A DNA stretch of 64,000 bases from Annulohypoxylon bovei var. microspora. Taxonomy: Eukaryota; Ascomycota; Sordariomycetes; Xylariales; Hypoxylaceae. Below the pieces are notes generated by a model that was not told the DNA's origin, did not search any database, and saw only the letters and a list, made by a program, of their open reading frames with translations. Location: contig MU405222.1 of assembly GCA_022836615.1 (NCBI GenBank), positions 62,001-126,000 on the forward strand. The letters are read 5' to 3'. Shown piece after piece: positions 11,689 through 24,300 of the stretch; position 1 is the stretch's first letter, and the number at the start of each line of letters is the position of its first letter. A program made the translations under genes and the position numbers.

Positions 11689-12823
11689 AACTGGATGGTT
11701 ATTTCTCGAGCCACGTCCCCGGCTCTGTATTCACAAAGGGGAAATTGCATCAGGGGCAAGGCGTTGGTGGCGTTGGAACTTCATGTCCCTAAAAAAAACT
11801 ATGCCTGAATGGCATGCGTATCCGGAACGATGGGGGTTTTATACCATGAATCATTAAGAACTATTCCTCTACGTTGGTCATGTTTACTGAGTATTCTAGG
11901 TATTAGCGATTGTCGTCAATGGCTCTACTTCAGACGTGGGGGATGAAGAGATGCCAGTGTACCCTAGACGGTAGGAAAAGCGAGGCTTGTTACAAATGAA
12001 ATAAGCCATTGTTACACTTACATAATCCACAGGAATAATGACCCCTAAATGGGCCTTACTGCTTGTGATCGTACTAATAGGAACTAGATGTTTCGATCTC
12101 GAGCAATACGAGATATTAAAATTGTCTATACACAAAATTCTGACATCGGATCATAGTTGCCGAGCTTCCTAACGTGTCAAAGACATACATACATGAGTAG
12201 GTAGGTATCTACCACATCATCGACAGTTGGTGTTCGACAGGACTCATACGTCGGATGTGAGCTGTGTATGATACGTTGGCCGTTTGTTACCTCAACACAC
12301 GATATGCCGTGTTCGACGTTGGACAATCTCACTCATGCCCATAGGATCTGAGGAGGATCGATCGTCTACGAAGTTCAGACGTCTGTAATACCTAACACCA
12401 ATCTTCTCTCAAACCGCCCAAAATCATGAAGTTGGTGGCACAATGTTTCACGGCATACATACTGAAGTCATAGGATTAATTGCTTGCATCTCGTAGGACT
12501 AACTAACCCCGTACCCATAGGGCCCAACTACCTGAGCGCCACCTATTTTTAGATTAGAAGGGACATTGTTTCTGCCTGGTTGGGCTATATGTATGGTTCC
12601 TAGCCCTAAGGATCCATCCTCCTCCTCGCGATGGGGGCGGAGTGGTAAGCACGGCTGCGCCTCGTACCATTGGCACTACTTATTAAGCCTAGATCCCCCC
12701 AAAGCCCGTCTTACGGTTCGACGCGAAGATTCATTTTTCTCGGCATTTCCTTCTCTCAAATTCGTCAAAAACGGAAGGGGAAAAAATTACGTGGTGGAAG
12801 TTCGTGCAATACTAAGCGCGACC
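11689..12823. other. Intergenic region between HRD1 and the small secreted protein gene
   Basis: No gene seen. It should hold the HRD1 3' end and the promoter of the gene at 12824. A pyrimidine-rich, GC-richer stretch from about 12600 to 12700 may be part of that promoter. Confidence 0.6.
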
Positions 12824-13289
12824 ATGCAGCTGTTCATCATCGTCGCGATATTCCTGGGCCTCGTCTCCGGCGCCGTGGTCGACATCCTCGGAGTACGTTT
12901 CCCTCTCTCGTATTCATCGTATTTCTCGCGCGCCGTTCTGCCGAGAGCGATAACTTTCGCGCTTTTTCGCTTTTTCGCTTTTTACTCCTTTTTTAAATTC
13001 TTTGCTAACCAGAAGTCATAGGGCTGCAATGTGGCCACCAACGTGTGCTATGCGAACGTAGACAACTCGGAGCAGGCCTCATGCTCGTCCAAAGCACCCG
13101 TAAGTGAACCTAACCTAACCTCACCCACGTGCCGCGTCCCCCGCGGATGCAACGGCATGACGGGTTATGATGAGGAAACGAGCTATCGCTGACGCGTCTG
13201 GGCAGTGCACGGATAACGCGAAGGCGTGCACGATACAAATCGTCGCGCCTATAGGCTTCCCGGAGCGAGGCAAGGCGACATGTTTGTAG
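12824..13289 (+). CDS. Small secreted cysteine-rich protein, effector-like
   Basis: Model: join(12824..12892, 13022..13099, 13206..13289), 76 aa. No family recognised. Exon 1 encodes a hydrophobic leader, MQLFIIVAIFLGLVSGAVV, a good signal peptide with likely cleavage after the SGA region. The mature part holds six cysteines at residues 25, 32, 44, 50, 57 and 75, spaced C-x6-C-x11-C-x5-C-x6-C-x17-C, enough for three disulfides. Splicing is well supported. Donors are GTACGT and GTAAGT. Branch-like CTAAC and CTGAC sit just before the acceptors. Both introns are phase 0, and each join restores an open frame that ends in TAG. Size, leader and cysteine content fit fungal small secreted proteins (effectors, antifungal or cell-surface proteins); which of these it is cannot be told. 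The presumed 3' region carries a hairpin at 13352-13389. Confidence 0.75.
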
Positions 13290-16200
13290 CGGGATTGCTA
13301 TGTGTGGCCTTTTTTTCGCTAGAAAATAAAAAAGTTCGTTAAGAATCATGGGATCCGGGCTTTCCGGGCTTTCCGTGATAGCCCGGATCTAGTCCTCCGC
13401 GATTATGACCTCGCTGTGCAGTTCCTATGTATGTGCCCGCCATAGCTCCAAGCTCGGAAGACGACACAGTGTGTCCCCTCCCAAGCCACATTCTGTTGTC
13501 GAGCTTGCTTTTCTCTGTTTTTTTGCCACCACATATACCTATCATGAGGTCACCAATCCTTATTGGGAGGTCAACTGAACTGAGGGGGTGTTAGATGATG
13601 TGTCACCGCCATCATACTAGCCAGCTGGCTAGTGTCTATGGTAGTTAGGAATCTCGACTAATAGCTTTGAAAGGTAGAGTTATACAACATCTGGCCCCAT
13701 TAGCTGCTTACAAGAACGTAAGCCCTAAGAGGACTATTACGTAGAGAACGGATACCATCTTCTTTCTATCTGCATTTTATCCAGTTGGATATCAGACAAG
13801 AGAGGAAAGTAACCTCTCATCAACTTGGACTTAGTCGTCTTCACCGTTACACTCACCGGCATCTGACAACGTTCTTAAGAGGGCCCTAGGTAGTCTACGA
13901 GACCTATTCTCATAATTCATAGGTTTCAGGAGTAAGAAGACGCCTGTCTCATAATCACGTTAGAGCTTATAGGAGTTGGGAATACCAGGACTTCCTCCAA
14001 GCGTTACTAGGATCACGCCGGAACTCACACTTCCCTCCCAACTCCATACTCATAACTATTCGTCCTACTTTGAAATCGTTTCTATGATTGTCTCCGACGA
14101 TATATCCCTACACTCAAAGCATCCTGTTTCCAATTCCGTGGGCCAGTAATGCTTCTAATGTTTGCTGAAAGCCATTGATACTCATATCACGTCCTATACG
14201 GGACGGACAGACAACGGAAATAACTAAAGCTCAAAGAGGCGAAAAGCAATAGAGCTATCTATGGTAAGCTATAACTAGCTCCTTCTCAATCAACAACAAG
14301 CCCAAGAGCAACAACCACCATGTCGCCATCGTGCCTCTGCCGAGTCTATTAATACATGCGATTGTCGCTCCGAGTTCGCCTATAGGCCTCAACTCTTCCC
14401 GAAGCTACGTGACAACGTCCCCGTTGCTCTGACTCAGTGTCCGCGTCATTCGTGATTGTAGCTTGAAATCGTTAAGTTGACGTATCAACGTCTCGTGGTT
14501 CTCATTCAGTTTGGCTTCCAACTGATGCATTTGATGAGCCATGGGTAAGTCTTAGCCGTAATAGCTCCTCATATGGTATCCTCATACCTAGGTACTATTC
14601 ACGAGACAGCTCCCCTCGACATATAAGATGAAGGGTTTCTCGTGATTTAGAAAAGCCAACTCGGGCTAGCAGGGTCAGCGCTGAGATAGAATCTGTTGAG
14701 AGCCTTAACCTTACAGCGATAGCCGGTACGACCTTTATTGAAGGGGATCTCTCACCACCGCCCACCATATGATTATCCCCGGTGTGGGAAGCATTTCCAA
14801 TTTCTTTCCCCTTAGATTATATTGTTCCACCTCTGGATCCGCAAGTTTCTTTCAGGTCCATGTCCTCGTCCTCGGCACTTAATGTAATGAATCTAACCCC
14901 TTATAAACCTCGTACGAATAGTAATAGCTGTTTAATTATTAACTGAGATGTGGGTGAAGTGTATGACATGAAATTCGGTAACGTTCTGGGGAGTTGAGAT
15001 AGAGGAGGCAATTTAGTAGCCATTTTGAGAGGTTGAGATAGTAGAGGCAACGAATTAAGAAAAAGCTACGGGAATAGATGAACGTGTAACCACTTCAGAA
15101 AGTAAGGTTATTGAAGTTAATTAGGAAATTTAAATAGTTATTTGATTTGGTGAAAGCGTTAAATAATGTGATCATGAGCAATGTTACTAAGGTGGTTAAG
15201 TCGAGATTTGAGGGTGTGAAAGAGGAAAAGGAGAAAATCTTCTCTTTTATACCCTCATGTCATATAGGTAGAAAATCTAGAGGAAGTAGTTCCTTTCTAA
15301 GTTATTAAGAAAAGAAAGGGGTAGTATTCTAGTAGGCACCTACCTCGTATAAGTATAACAGAGAGACTGCCCTAGAATAATAGAATTTAATATGCTCTGA
15401 AGTGTATTTACCTACGTATACAACTCGAATGCTCACTGGGCTATGTATGTAGAAGAATCTACCTCTTCTCGTGTCATCATTCAATGTTTTTAAGGTTTTT
15501 CCTCCTGATAGTTGAGCAAATACGTGCTGCGTAAATAACTATATTCTTCTATGTTCTTTACGTAAGTCTTTCAAATTTCGCCTTGCAATACATTAGATAT
15601 GATTAAATAATGCTAAACTCCACTCTAAACTTCTTAAGGTTATAGGGGAAAAGACGATGCCTTCCCCTAAATTACATTTTAAGGGAGTGATTAAAGTGGA
15701 GACAATTTGTTAAATAGGGGCTACATAATATAATAAATGTTATCATAATGATATACTACCTATATAGAAGTTTGATATGTGTGCGAGTCAACGAAATTCT
15801 AAGGTTCTCGTACAGTGGGCAGAAGGGAGACATGCGAACCCTTGAGAGAACCGCAGGATCATGTTCGTAGAGCCATCGTCCCTTTCTCGCCACTCTTAAG
15901 GGGGGCCGTCAAAGAACCTAAGCAACATTAGTACCTTCCATATGATCCAACCTTGATTACCTGCACAGCAGCGATGATATACATGAATGATGTTTTAACT
16001 CCATTAGTATCAAAGTTAACTATGAAAGTAACGTAACAATTGGGGGTTTATACGAGTCTAAAGGGAGGTGAGCATATATGTAAATATCATCCTTCTGATG
16101 CAAGGGGGAAAGGGCGGACATGAAGGACTTCGAAGGTATGGCTTACGCCTCAAATATCAACTAATATGTGTTTTCAACCAAATCCTCCCAAGAAACCAGG

Positions 16201-17581
16201 AAGCAAGGATCTTGACCATGATATTTTGGCGACGACAAGTGAGTTAAGATGGATTAGGATAAACATCCACTCGCCAAAGATGAAGTGAGATATTAGCTAT
16301 TAGCCCATCGGACTGATATCAACTCAAAAGAACCTACTAGCCTTCATCGTGCGGCGGTTAGAAGCCGCCTACACAAATCGAGAAGAGCATTCCAGCATCC
16401 CACGCCCATCTTATATAAGTCCGCACGATTTAGTGCTCACCATCGCGCTCACGTAAACGCTCCCAGGACCCAGCAGCCCGGGTCGGCCGAGTAATAACAC
16501 ACGCAACCCACGTGCAGAACGCTGGTTCCCCCATGTATGTAAGGATGAGCGGTCAAGCACCCCAGGTCGCCTGCTTATATCCGACCGTTTTATACCCCGT
16601 CTCCGGCTTCGAGGCCCGCGTTATTGGCTGACTGCCGCTCCTTTCGTCCGCATTGGGAATTCGACACTTCTCGAATCGTGGACGTGCTGACGCCGGTATC
16701 CCGCGATGGGAAAGGCAGCTATGTATGTATTCACACGCTTGCATTACGCGGACCCGGCGTCGTGTGACGCTGGCACCCCTGCGCGCGCTGCGTAGGTACA
16801 TACGTGCGTCGGGGAATTAAGCGTTCGTAGGGCTGGGCTGGGGATGCACAGCCTCAGGGTAATGTAGTAGGTGTGGTATCGCGCTCGCTAAACCGGCCTC
16901 TAGACGATTTGGGAATCCCACACCTTTTTTTATACATTTCGCTCGCGGGCAAGGCTCGATCCGAGCAGAGGAGAGGCGCGCCCGCCCGGCTCGGGTAGGC
17001 CACGGGTTTAATTGGGCGATTAGTACGACTTTACACGGGCTATGTCCGAATAAACGAGATGCGGGATGAAGGCGAATACACCTGTGTGCTCTTGCGCCTG
17101 GTTCGTCACCTTCACATGCGTCAGCAATACGCGATAGTGATGGAATATTGGTGAGTACGTCAAATATCGATGGTGGTCGAATGCTACATGATCGACGCTG
17201 ATTTGCGTTGCAGCATGCGTAAGCAAGATGAGCAGATCCTGATTTTCTTGCTCACGATTACTATAGTCACAGCTAAGATGTGATTTTTATGGGCCTTGTG
17301 GAAATGCTCACAAGAGGAGAGAAGGCAAAAGTTGAACAGTATGTAGGTAAATTAGGTAGTTTGTTATCTGCTTGAACCTCCTTACGGGCCTGTGTCCCTA
17401 AGCACCCCCCTAAATCCCAAACATCCCGAGATACCAATACTAGATATGCCCAACACCGTAGATATGCAACCCAAATGTAATGAAAATGAAGCAAATGCAA
17501 GAAACCACAACGCCATTTGTATGCATGTATGCTGAATTGTCCCCCGGGGACACCGTATATTCGAAAGAAATAGGTATGCAA
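13290..17581. other. Gene-poor region, partly AT-rich
   Basis: No intact gene seen. At 14541-14406 on the minus strand a 45-codon ATG frame reads like a coiled coil (QLEAKLNENHETLIRQL) and hits a stop. The frame stays readable just beyond the stop, so it may be a decayed coding fragment. From about 14900 to 16100 the sequence is AT-rich with short TA-rich tracts and no long frames, as expected for old decayed repeats. A GC-richer block from about 16430 to 17000 has no recognisable coding content. I saw no LTR pair, reverse transcriptase motif or transposase. Confidence 0.5.
13352..13389. terminator. Hairpin downstream of the secreted-protein gene
   Basis: A 10-bp perfect stem (GATCCGGGCT at 13352-13361 with AGCCCGGATC at 13380-13389) encloses an 18-nt loop that repeats GGGCTTTCC-like sequence. 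It lies 62 bp after the stop codon of the gene ending at 13289, so it may sit in that mRNA's 3' UTR. Fungal RNA polymerase II does not need hairpin terminators, so calling it a terminator is only a guess from position. Confidence 0.35.
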
Positions 17582-18373
17582 TTAATCCTTAACCGGTAAC
17601 ACGAACCGAACCTTCTTCCTTGGCTTTGCAGCCGGTATGTCTATTGGTTGCGTCTTTCCTTCATGATAATCAATAAGGTCCTCCACGCTTAAACCCCTCT
17701 CGCTCATCGTTTCTTTTTCTGGCTCTTCCTCGATGGAATATACATCGGGACTTGGCTCACGCCACGAATGGCGTCGTTGAAGTGATTGAATAGTTGATCT
17801 TCCTCGAGGTCGCCGTGGCGGTGCGAACCGCTTTGATGGACGCCCTCCCGGTGATCCGACGTGGAATGAAGCGGGTGATAGTAAAGCCTCCGTAGTTTGA
17901 GATGTTATGGTAGAAGTAGGTCTCGTCTGGTCAAAGAACTTTTCAAACCCAAATGGTAAGGACGTATGGCCATGAGGATGAAATCGTATGTATTCTTCAT
18001 CATCGGAATCGGAATCTTCATCGTCATCTAACACAGCACAGTCTGCCAACCTGTCCTTAGGTTTGTATTTCCTGAGACCATCAAGAGTAGACGGGGAAAC
18101 AGTTCGAATGATCTCCCGAGGCCGGTTTGAGTCTTCAATCCCGGCGTCAAACTCGAAATCAAATTCGAGCTCCTCTTCTTTTGGAGTTGGAGGAGTGAGA
18201 AAGTACATCATGGGATTCTCATGAGACCAGTGGGCGTCAAGTTCATCCTCATCTGTTGAGTTGGTATCATAGTTGGTATCATCCACCAACGATGGGGGGA
18301 GGCGACTAGGGCTCGGCGGCCAAGTCGTCTCCGGCTGTCCACGGATGGAGGTGTCAGTCGGTAACAAAGGCAT
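17582..18373 (-). CDS. Conserved-looking acidic fungal protein of unknown function
   Basis: Single-exon frame of 263 codons starting with ATG in fair context (A at -3). No domain recognised. The N-terminal half is acidic, with patches EEELEFDFEFD at about 76-86 and DDDEDSDSDDEEY at about 126-138. The middle is Pro/Arg/Ser-rich (PPRRPRGRSTIQSLQRRHSW), and the C-terminus is basic (AKPRKKVRFVLPVKD). There is no signal peptide or membrane span. The composition, with scattered SP/TP sites, suggests a disordered nuclear or cytosolic protein, possibly phosphoregulated; that is inference. Frame length and strongly protein-like composition make it a likely real gene. It stands alone: the nearest supported genes are more than 4 kb away on either side. 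Confidence 0.75.
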   Translation of the reverse strand: MPLLPTDTSIRGQPETTWPPSPSRLPPSLVDDTNYDTNSTDEDELDAHWSHENPMMYFLTPPTPKEEELEFDFEFDAGIEDSNRPREIIRTVSPSTLDGLRKYKPKDRLADCAVLDDDEDSDSDDEEYIRFHPHGHTSLPFGFEKFFDQTRPTSTITSQTTEALLSPASFHVGSPGGRPSKRFAPPRRPRGRSTIQSLQRRHSWREPSPDVYSIEEEPEKETMSERGLSVEDLIDYHEGKTQPIDIPAAKPRKKVRFVLPVKD

Positions 18374-21300
18374 AGTAGTGATTATGAGTGGTAGTGAGGT
18401 TGAGGAATAAAGGATTTGGAAATAAAGATCGGATCCCGCGGCGTGATCATTCCTAAGAAATTATGTTGAAAACTTGAAGGAAACTAAAGAGAAAGCTTTA
18501 TGTTAGCCTCAACGAAGGTTGCCGGGCTCGAGCCGGCTCAGATACTAATTATCCTCGAGGCAAAAATATAAAGCCGGCCAACCACCTCAGAAGAGAAAAG
18601 TGACAGATCGTGAAACACAAAAGGAACACGAGAGGAAAGAAAGCTGCAAGAGCGGAGAAGCCACAAAATATATACTACCGCTAGGCAGAAGGTGTGCGGT
18701 AATATGTTAGTCACCGGTCGACTTAGAAGGTTGCCTTGTGGATCGCTTAGGCGAGAGAAGATGGTGGTCATGCTGGGGGGGTCCAGCTGGAATGGTAATT
18801 ACTTGGAACCTTGATGGAGCTCGTGAGCGGAGACGCTCTCTTGCAAATTGCAATGAACCATCCAAGGGCTAAGCCATGGAAGGCTCAGACTGCAATCACC
18901 TCCAAGCTGATTTCCATAAAGAGCATCACGCGTCAGTAGTGGTGTGCGGGTTGATTTAAAGGCTGGCTCGGTGGGTGGGGGTCACCAAAGCTGATAGAGC
19001 ATAAGCCGGGTTTCTAAGACATCTAGGCCACCATTACCAACCCTTTCTCGGTCAGATAGGCATCTGACAATGCTGTACGCGAATTACGAACCGAAACACC
19101 CGCAAATCGAGTGTGTCTGTATTTCGTGATTGCGACGTCTTGAGGCTCGTGAGTCTTCTTGTGATTTGATGATGCTGAAGCTTGATCGAATTGACTCGCC
19201 CTTCAATCGGCGAATACGCATGCATCGTACCTTGCATGAAGTTCGACTGCGGCACAGCCAACGAACACGGGTTTTTATGATGTCAAAGATGTTATCTTGA
19301 CGATTGTTGGTTCGTGATAACCCAGATAATGCGACGATGCACCCCACGATTCCGGGGCGGCGATCATAGCTGTGACCTACATAAGTACCTAGCTATCTTT
19401 AGTCCGCGAGCACATATGGATGTATTGTAGTTGGGCTAAAGCTGAGATTAGCGCTGTAGGGAAGAGCTCGCCCTCAACTCCATCTTTAGTAAATATACCC
19501 TTCGGAGGCCTAGATAGGAGGCTGTGATACGTCGTTCGATAGATACCAAAAGGACACCACAATTTTCTATTATGTAGGTATGTATGTGATAAACAATGTC
19601 AAGGGATCTCCTTTGGGAAGGGATGTGGCTGATTCTTGGTTTGGAGTAGCACTAGCAGCCAAACACGAAAGTAGCGTTGGTGTTTTTACATCCGTCAACT
19701 GTATCAGATGACGAGAGACTTATCAACTGGGAATTTAGAAATGGGGCAATGTCTTGATTGTGGTAGCAACAAAGTCGCAAAGCATAACCATGCCGGCAAC
19801 TGAAAATTAAATCAATGCAACCCTGGCCAATGTCGGTGGAAGCCAATAATGGTCATCTCCCGTCTGTTTGTCGCATTGTGAAGAGTAGTATCATTGGGGA
19901 TGGTTTTCTCTACTTGTTTTCGAGATAGTCGATAGTTGGTAGTGGATGATACACTAGATCCGGATCTTTTGATATCTCCAACTAGATATGTAACTAATAA
20001 TACGACTAGTTTAGTTTTGGTGTGGTCGGAACTCGCTTCTGCTAAAGCTAGGGTGAGGGTGTCCAGGCTGCCAGGGTATCTCAATGTTGCGCTAGATCTG
20101 GATTTCATTCCAATATCTTTTGACGTTTGCTCATGTGGTCCCGCGGAAGGAGTGGGAGGATTGTTCTTGGATCCAATGATGTCACTGAATCCATTATCGA
20201 GGGCCAAAAGCGCGAAGAGAAATAAAAATTGTGATAGAATATAGCAGAGAGGGTTGAACTGCTTTCTAGCAACCGGAATTAGGAGTTTGGTTTAGAGAAT
20301 TAGAGATCCTGAAGACAGATCTATTAGTAGTAATTCAAGCTAATGCGTCCCTGTAGATCATCCCTTGGATATGCATATTGTACAGGGAATGGATTCGAGC
20401 TCGAATTACTAGAGGTCGGCATGACTGGCGATTGACTTTTAAGATCTCGATTGTTAAAGTGGTAGGGCTGAAAGAAGGTTGCTAACGTTCCAAGGTTCCA
20501 GCTAGAAAGATAGCTGGAGCTAAGGGCTATTAGGCTGACAGATAGGGCTTGTGGCTTGTGGCTCAGATAACCTAAAAGTCACGTGTACCTATAATCAATA
20601 GGCAATCTTGACTCTATTTTAATCGCTGTCTTTCTTTAGGCATCGACTTTAGAACAAGTTTAGTCTTATACTAGGTATACGACGAAAACCTGTTTATATT
20701 GCCACGTTGTTGACCTCTTCTTCAATTTAAATTCCGAAAGGTCGAGCACTGATATGATCCATCGTTCAATTCTTGCTAATGGCAACCAACCAACGTCCTA
20801 CCAAACAGCATCTACCTAGGTCCTAGGTACTTCACCAAGGGCGACCTATATCATCTAAGGGATGGTTTTCGGCAGGGTATTACGGTAGCTCTTTGAAATA
20901 CCGTTACCTGAGAAAATGACGCATATTGTACCATACAAACTTGCTACCTGCCCTTCAAGATAACCGATGTATCGTTGGGCTTACCCTAACGTGGAGAATC
21001 TTGGTCAAAAATATCTTCTAAGCTTCACGTCTTCGCAGAACGAGTCAAAGTCTAACACTTACTACCTGACCGGCCATTCTTATTTTCCAAGGCAATGTGG
21101 ATTCCAAACGGTGCGCCATTTGGAAATGGTTAGGCACCTATTCCCTTGACTACCACAAGGCCGCAACCATGAGAGAATTTGACCAAGTGCGTCTAAATTT
21201 TTGCTTTTGTTCGTTGACAGCAGGGCAAAACATCCATGGTAACTCTTGATGACAGCGCAACATTAAGGAAAGTGGACATTATCAGACAACTTACCGTAGC

Positions 21301-24300
21301 TGTGTCTCTATACAATAGTATGGAGATAGTCCGGACATACTCCTTTGTGGGAGATTCCTGCCTGATGCTGGTCAAGGGTTTGGACCAGACCTCAAAGTGA
21401 GATGAGATATGAAGAAAATTCTCACCGGTCCCATTAACCGGAAAGCATGAGCTAAGCAATGAGCTTACTCGGGGACACCTAGCGAGACTCTACCAAAACG
21501 ACCTAGCCAATGGGTGGGATCGAGCATTGAGCCAAACAGGCGCTGTTAAATCTGTTCGTCGCCAAGAGATAGATGATCGAAGTCTCTCAAGATAGTAATG
21601 TCTAGAAAGAGCCAAGACATCAACCGGGGACCACCAATTCGTTGACTCGGTGGGCTGTTTATTTATCACGCTCCCGTCTTTTTAGTTGGTGGCTGCAATG
21701 GCTGAGGATAATCTCCTAAGACAGGTACAACAGAGCAATACGTGTAGCTCAAGCATCGAAACTCCACAGGGAGAATCTGAGAGGCATCTCTCAGTGGTTA
21801 GTCATAACGTAAACCAATTTCTTGCTAAGGATTTGGCTACCGTCCGATTCTTCACGTTAGACCTCCTCGAATAAAGCGGAAGAAAAGTTGCAGTAAACCA
21901 TTCAATCGCGATTTCAGGATCTCGCCAGATATGTTGCTTGACCGGCCTCGTTGCGAAACATCCTTCACTAGTCTCATTCTAACTATTCGAAGTTAGTGAC
22001 ATCTATGAAGGTATACCCTTCGTGCTAGCATTGAATTTTAAGCTTGGCTATCGAAATCTGACGGCTCAGCGCTTCGGGTACGGTCGCATCGAATTTTGCG
22101 AATTGATCTTTCTAAGCGAGCTTAGATAGACTCTCATTTCTTGTTTTATATCGCCTTGTTTTGTCTGTTCTCGTTGACAATTCCTAAATACCAATTGCAT
22201 CCACTATGTCGGCACCTTCAACCGGCGTCATCTATCCGAGGGAACTCCATGCTCCGGTGTACCATCCTATATCCACAGCCAGAATGATATAGGGATCGCA
22301 CATGGCGTGGACTTAGAAGGGAAAGCTTATAAGCTGATCCAAAGAGGTTGGCGACAGGGTCTATGAATCCTATCCGGAACTTTAGTTCTTGGAACGAGAG
22401 CTTCGTACCCGGTGGCATGTTGAATATGGTGTCTCCGACATCCATGGATGACAATTAAAATCGGCTATCCAATGTTGAGGCGTGGCAGACAGACAATTGT
22501 ACAACATGACTGACATGTGTCCGCATTCTTGCGGCCCGTCTCGAAGACGAAGTACGTCGGCTCTCCCATCAGCTTAAATGAGCAGTACTCCTTCGGCGTA
22601 TCGGAAAATATGGCAATAACTTAGAATGTCTACCTCAGTGGCGTTGTCCTCCTTCATATTATTGAGTAGTGACGTGAGGTTCCTTGATTAAAAAGGCGGT
22701 GAAGTTCATGGTAATGTCTCAGTCGAGCAAAGCAGCTCCATCACTCCAATAGCATCCGCCCAATTCGACCAATTGCCAAGGAAGACCCCACTAGAAGGTC
22801 AACTTGGATTTGTCGTGGGAATTTTGCCGGTCCACAGTATCAATTGTGTTCGACTTCGTCGACGAATGCCACTCCAGATTTTCACCGAAAAACTGCTGTG
22901 CTGCCGGCTGGCTTACAGTACCAACTCTACCAACTCAGTAGAGGCACGCGTCTCTTCTAGTGGTCTGCTGTCGTGTATGTGAGCCTCACGATTGTATTGT
23001 ACCACACTTGCCACACTCTAATTCTCATTTGCTTAGGTGTGCCAGTTAGTTTAAAGTCCTCGACGATCCAGTTTTGCCTAGCTCGTAACTGACAATTACT
23101 ACTGTGTACCCTTGGGAGGATCACGCATCTACCCGTATAAGTGATAGAGGTTGTCTTGCTGCATCTATAACCTTGTACTTGCGTCAATGCTTTGTTGTAT
23201 GCGGCTATGTATGTACATACATACATACTTCCTCCGTGGCTGATGATGTCTCCCAGTACCGAGCCGAGAGCCACGGCTCCTACAGCGGAGAGGCCTGGGG
23301 TGACTCATAATATGCTGCGTGATGGCTTCGTCACGCTATGATAACACGATATATTTCAACGCTATACATATACTGTACCTAGGCTGCCTACATAGGCAGT
23401 AAGAAAGAAAAGGTGTCCTTACTGGCCGATGCTGATTTTCCAGAAGAATCAAAAACCTACTCATATGTAAGTGATGATCAAGAATTCCCGATTAAAATCG
23501 TCTATAGCGGAAAACCATTGGCGATCATGTAGATACATAGGCATCTAGCGTATACTCTCGCGAAGGGAAAGGGATACAAGAAGAAACATAGATGATTAGC
23601 CTTCATAGTACACATTTGTATGTACGGATAGGGTTTGGTCTGGGTGGATGACATGCATCGCTGGCACGGTCCCCCAGGCAGGATAGATTCGCAAAGAGGG
23701 AGGTCCAGAATACCTCTTGGACCTATTCAGAACCAATCAACTTGCATGTACTCGACAGACATGAAATTTTTCGCCCCCTTCCACGCCTAGATTTGAAAAA
23801 GATCGTCAATCCTCACTGAACGGTGCTCCCTACCGAAGAACCGTATCGTCCCGAGGCTGCCTATTCTCGCGATACCCGGAGTAGTAGTTGATATGTATTA
23901 GCGAACTTATCGCCCATCAATTTGAGGTCGTCTAATGAGAGGACGAGAGATATGAGTGAGACATCAAGTGACGCTGCAGATTTTTACCCTCGCCTGCCAG
24001 GGTTGTCCATCCTGCGCTTAAAGAAAAGGCGCATATGTCAATTGCGAGATAGGCTGGTTTATATTCCCATAGGTCTCTGTTGTAGATATATGTATGTCTG
24101 GTATTGATGAAAAGCGTGATACGGCGCAAAGGCGGAAGCAACTCGGTGATAAGAATCTCGGATCCCGGAAGAGGGCCGACTTCCCTGGTGAAAACACCCG
24201 GCAAGAAATCTGTCCAACCTTAGAAGTCGAATATTTCATGCCGAATGGTGTAATCCTACATATCTTGATTCGGTAATGTCGCATCAGAAGGTTGTATACA

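Noticed and set aside
13740..16100. LTR retrotransposon
   Set aside because: No LTR pair, primer-binding site, or reverse transcriptase or integrase motif was found; only one weak coiled-coil fragment is present.
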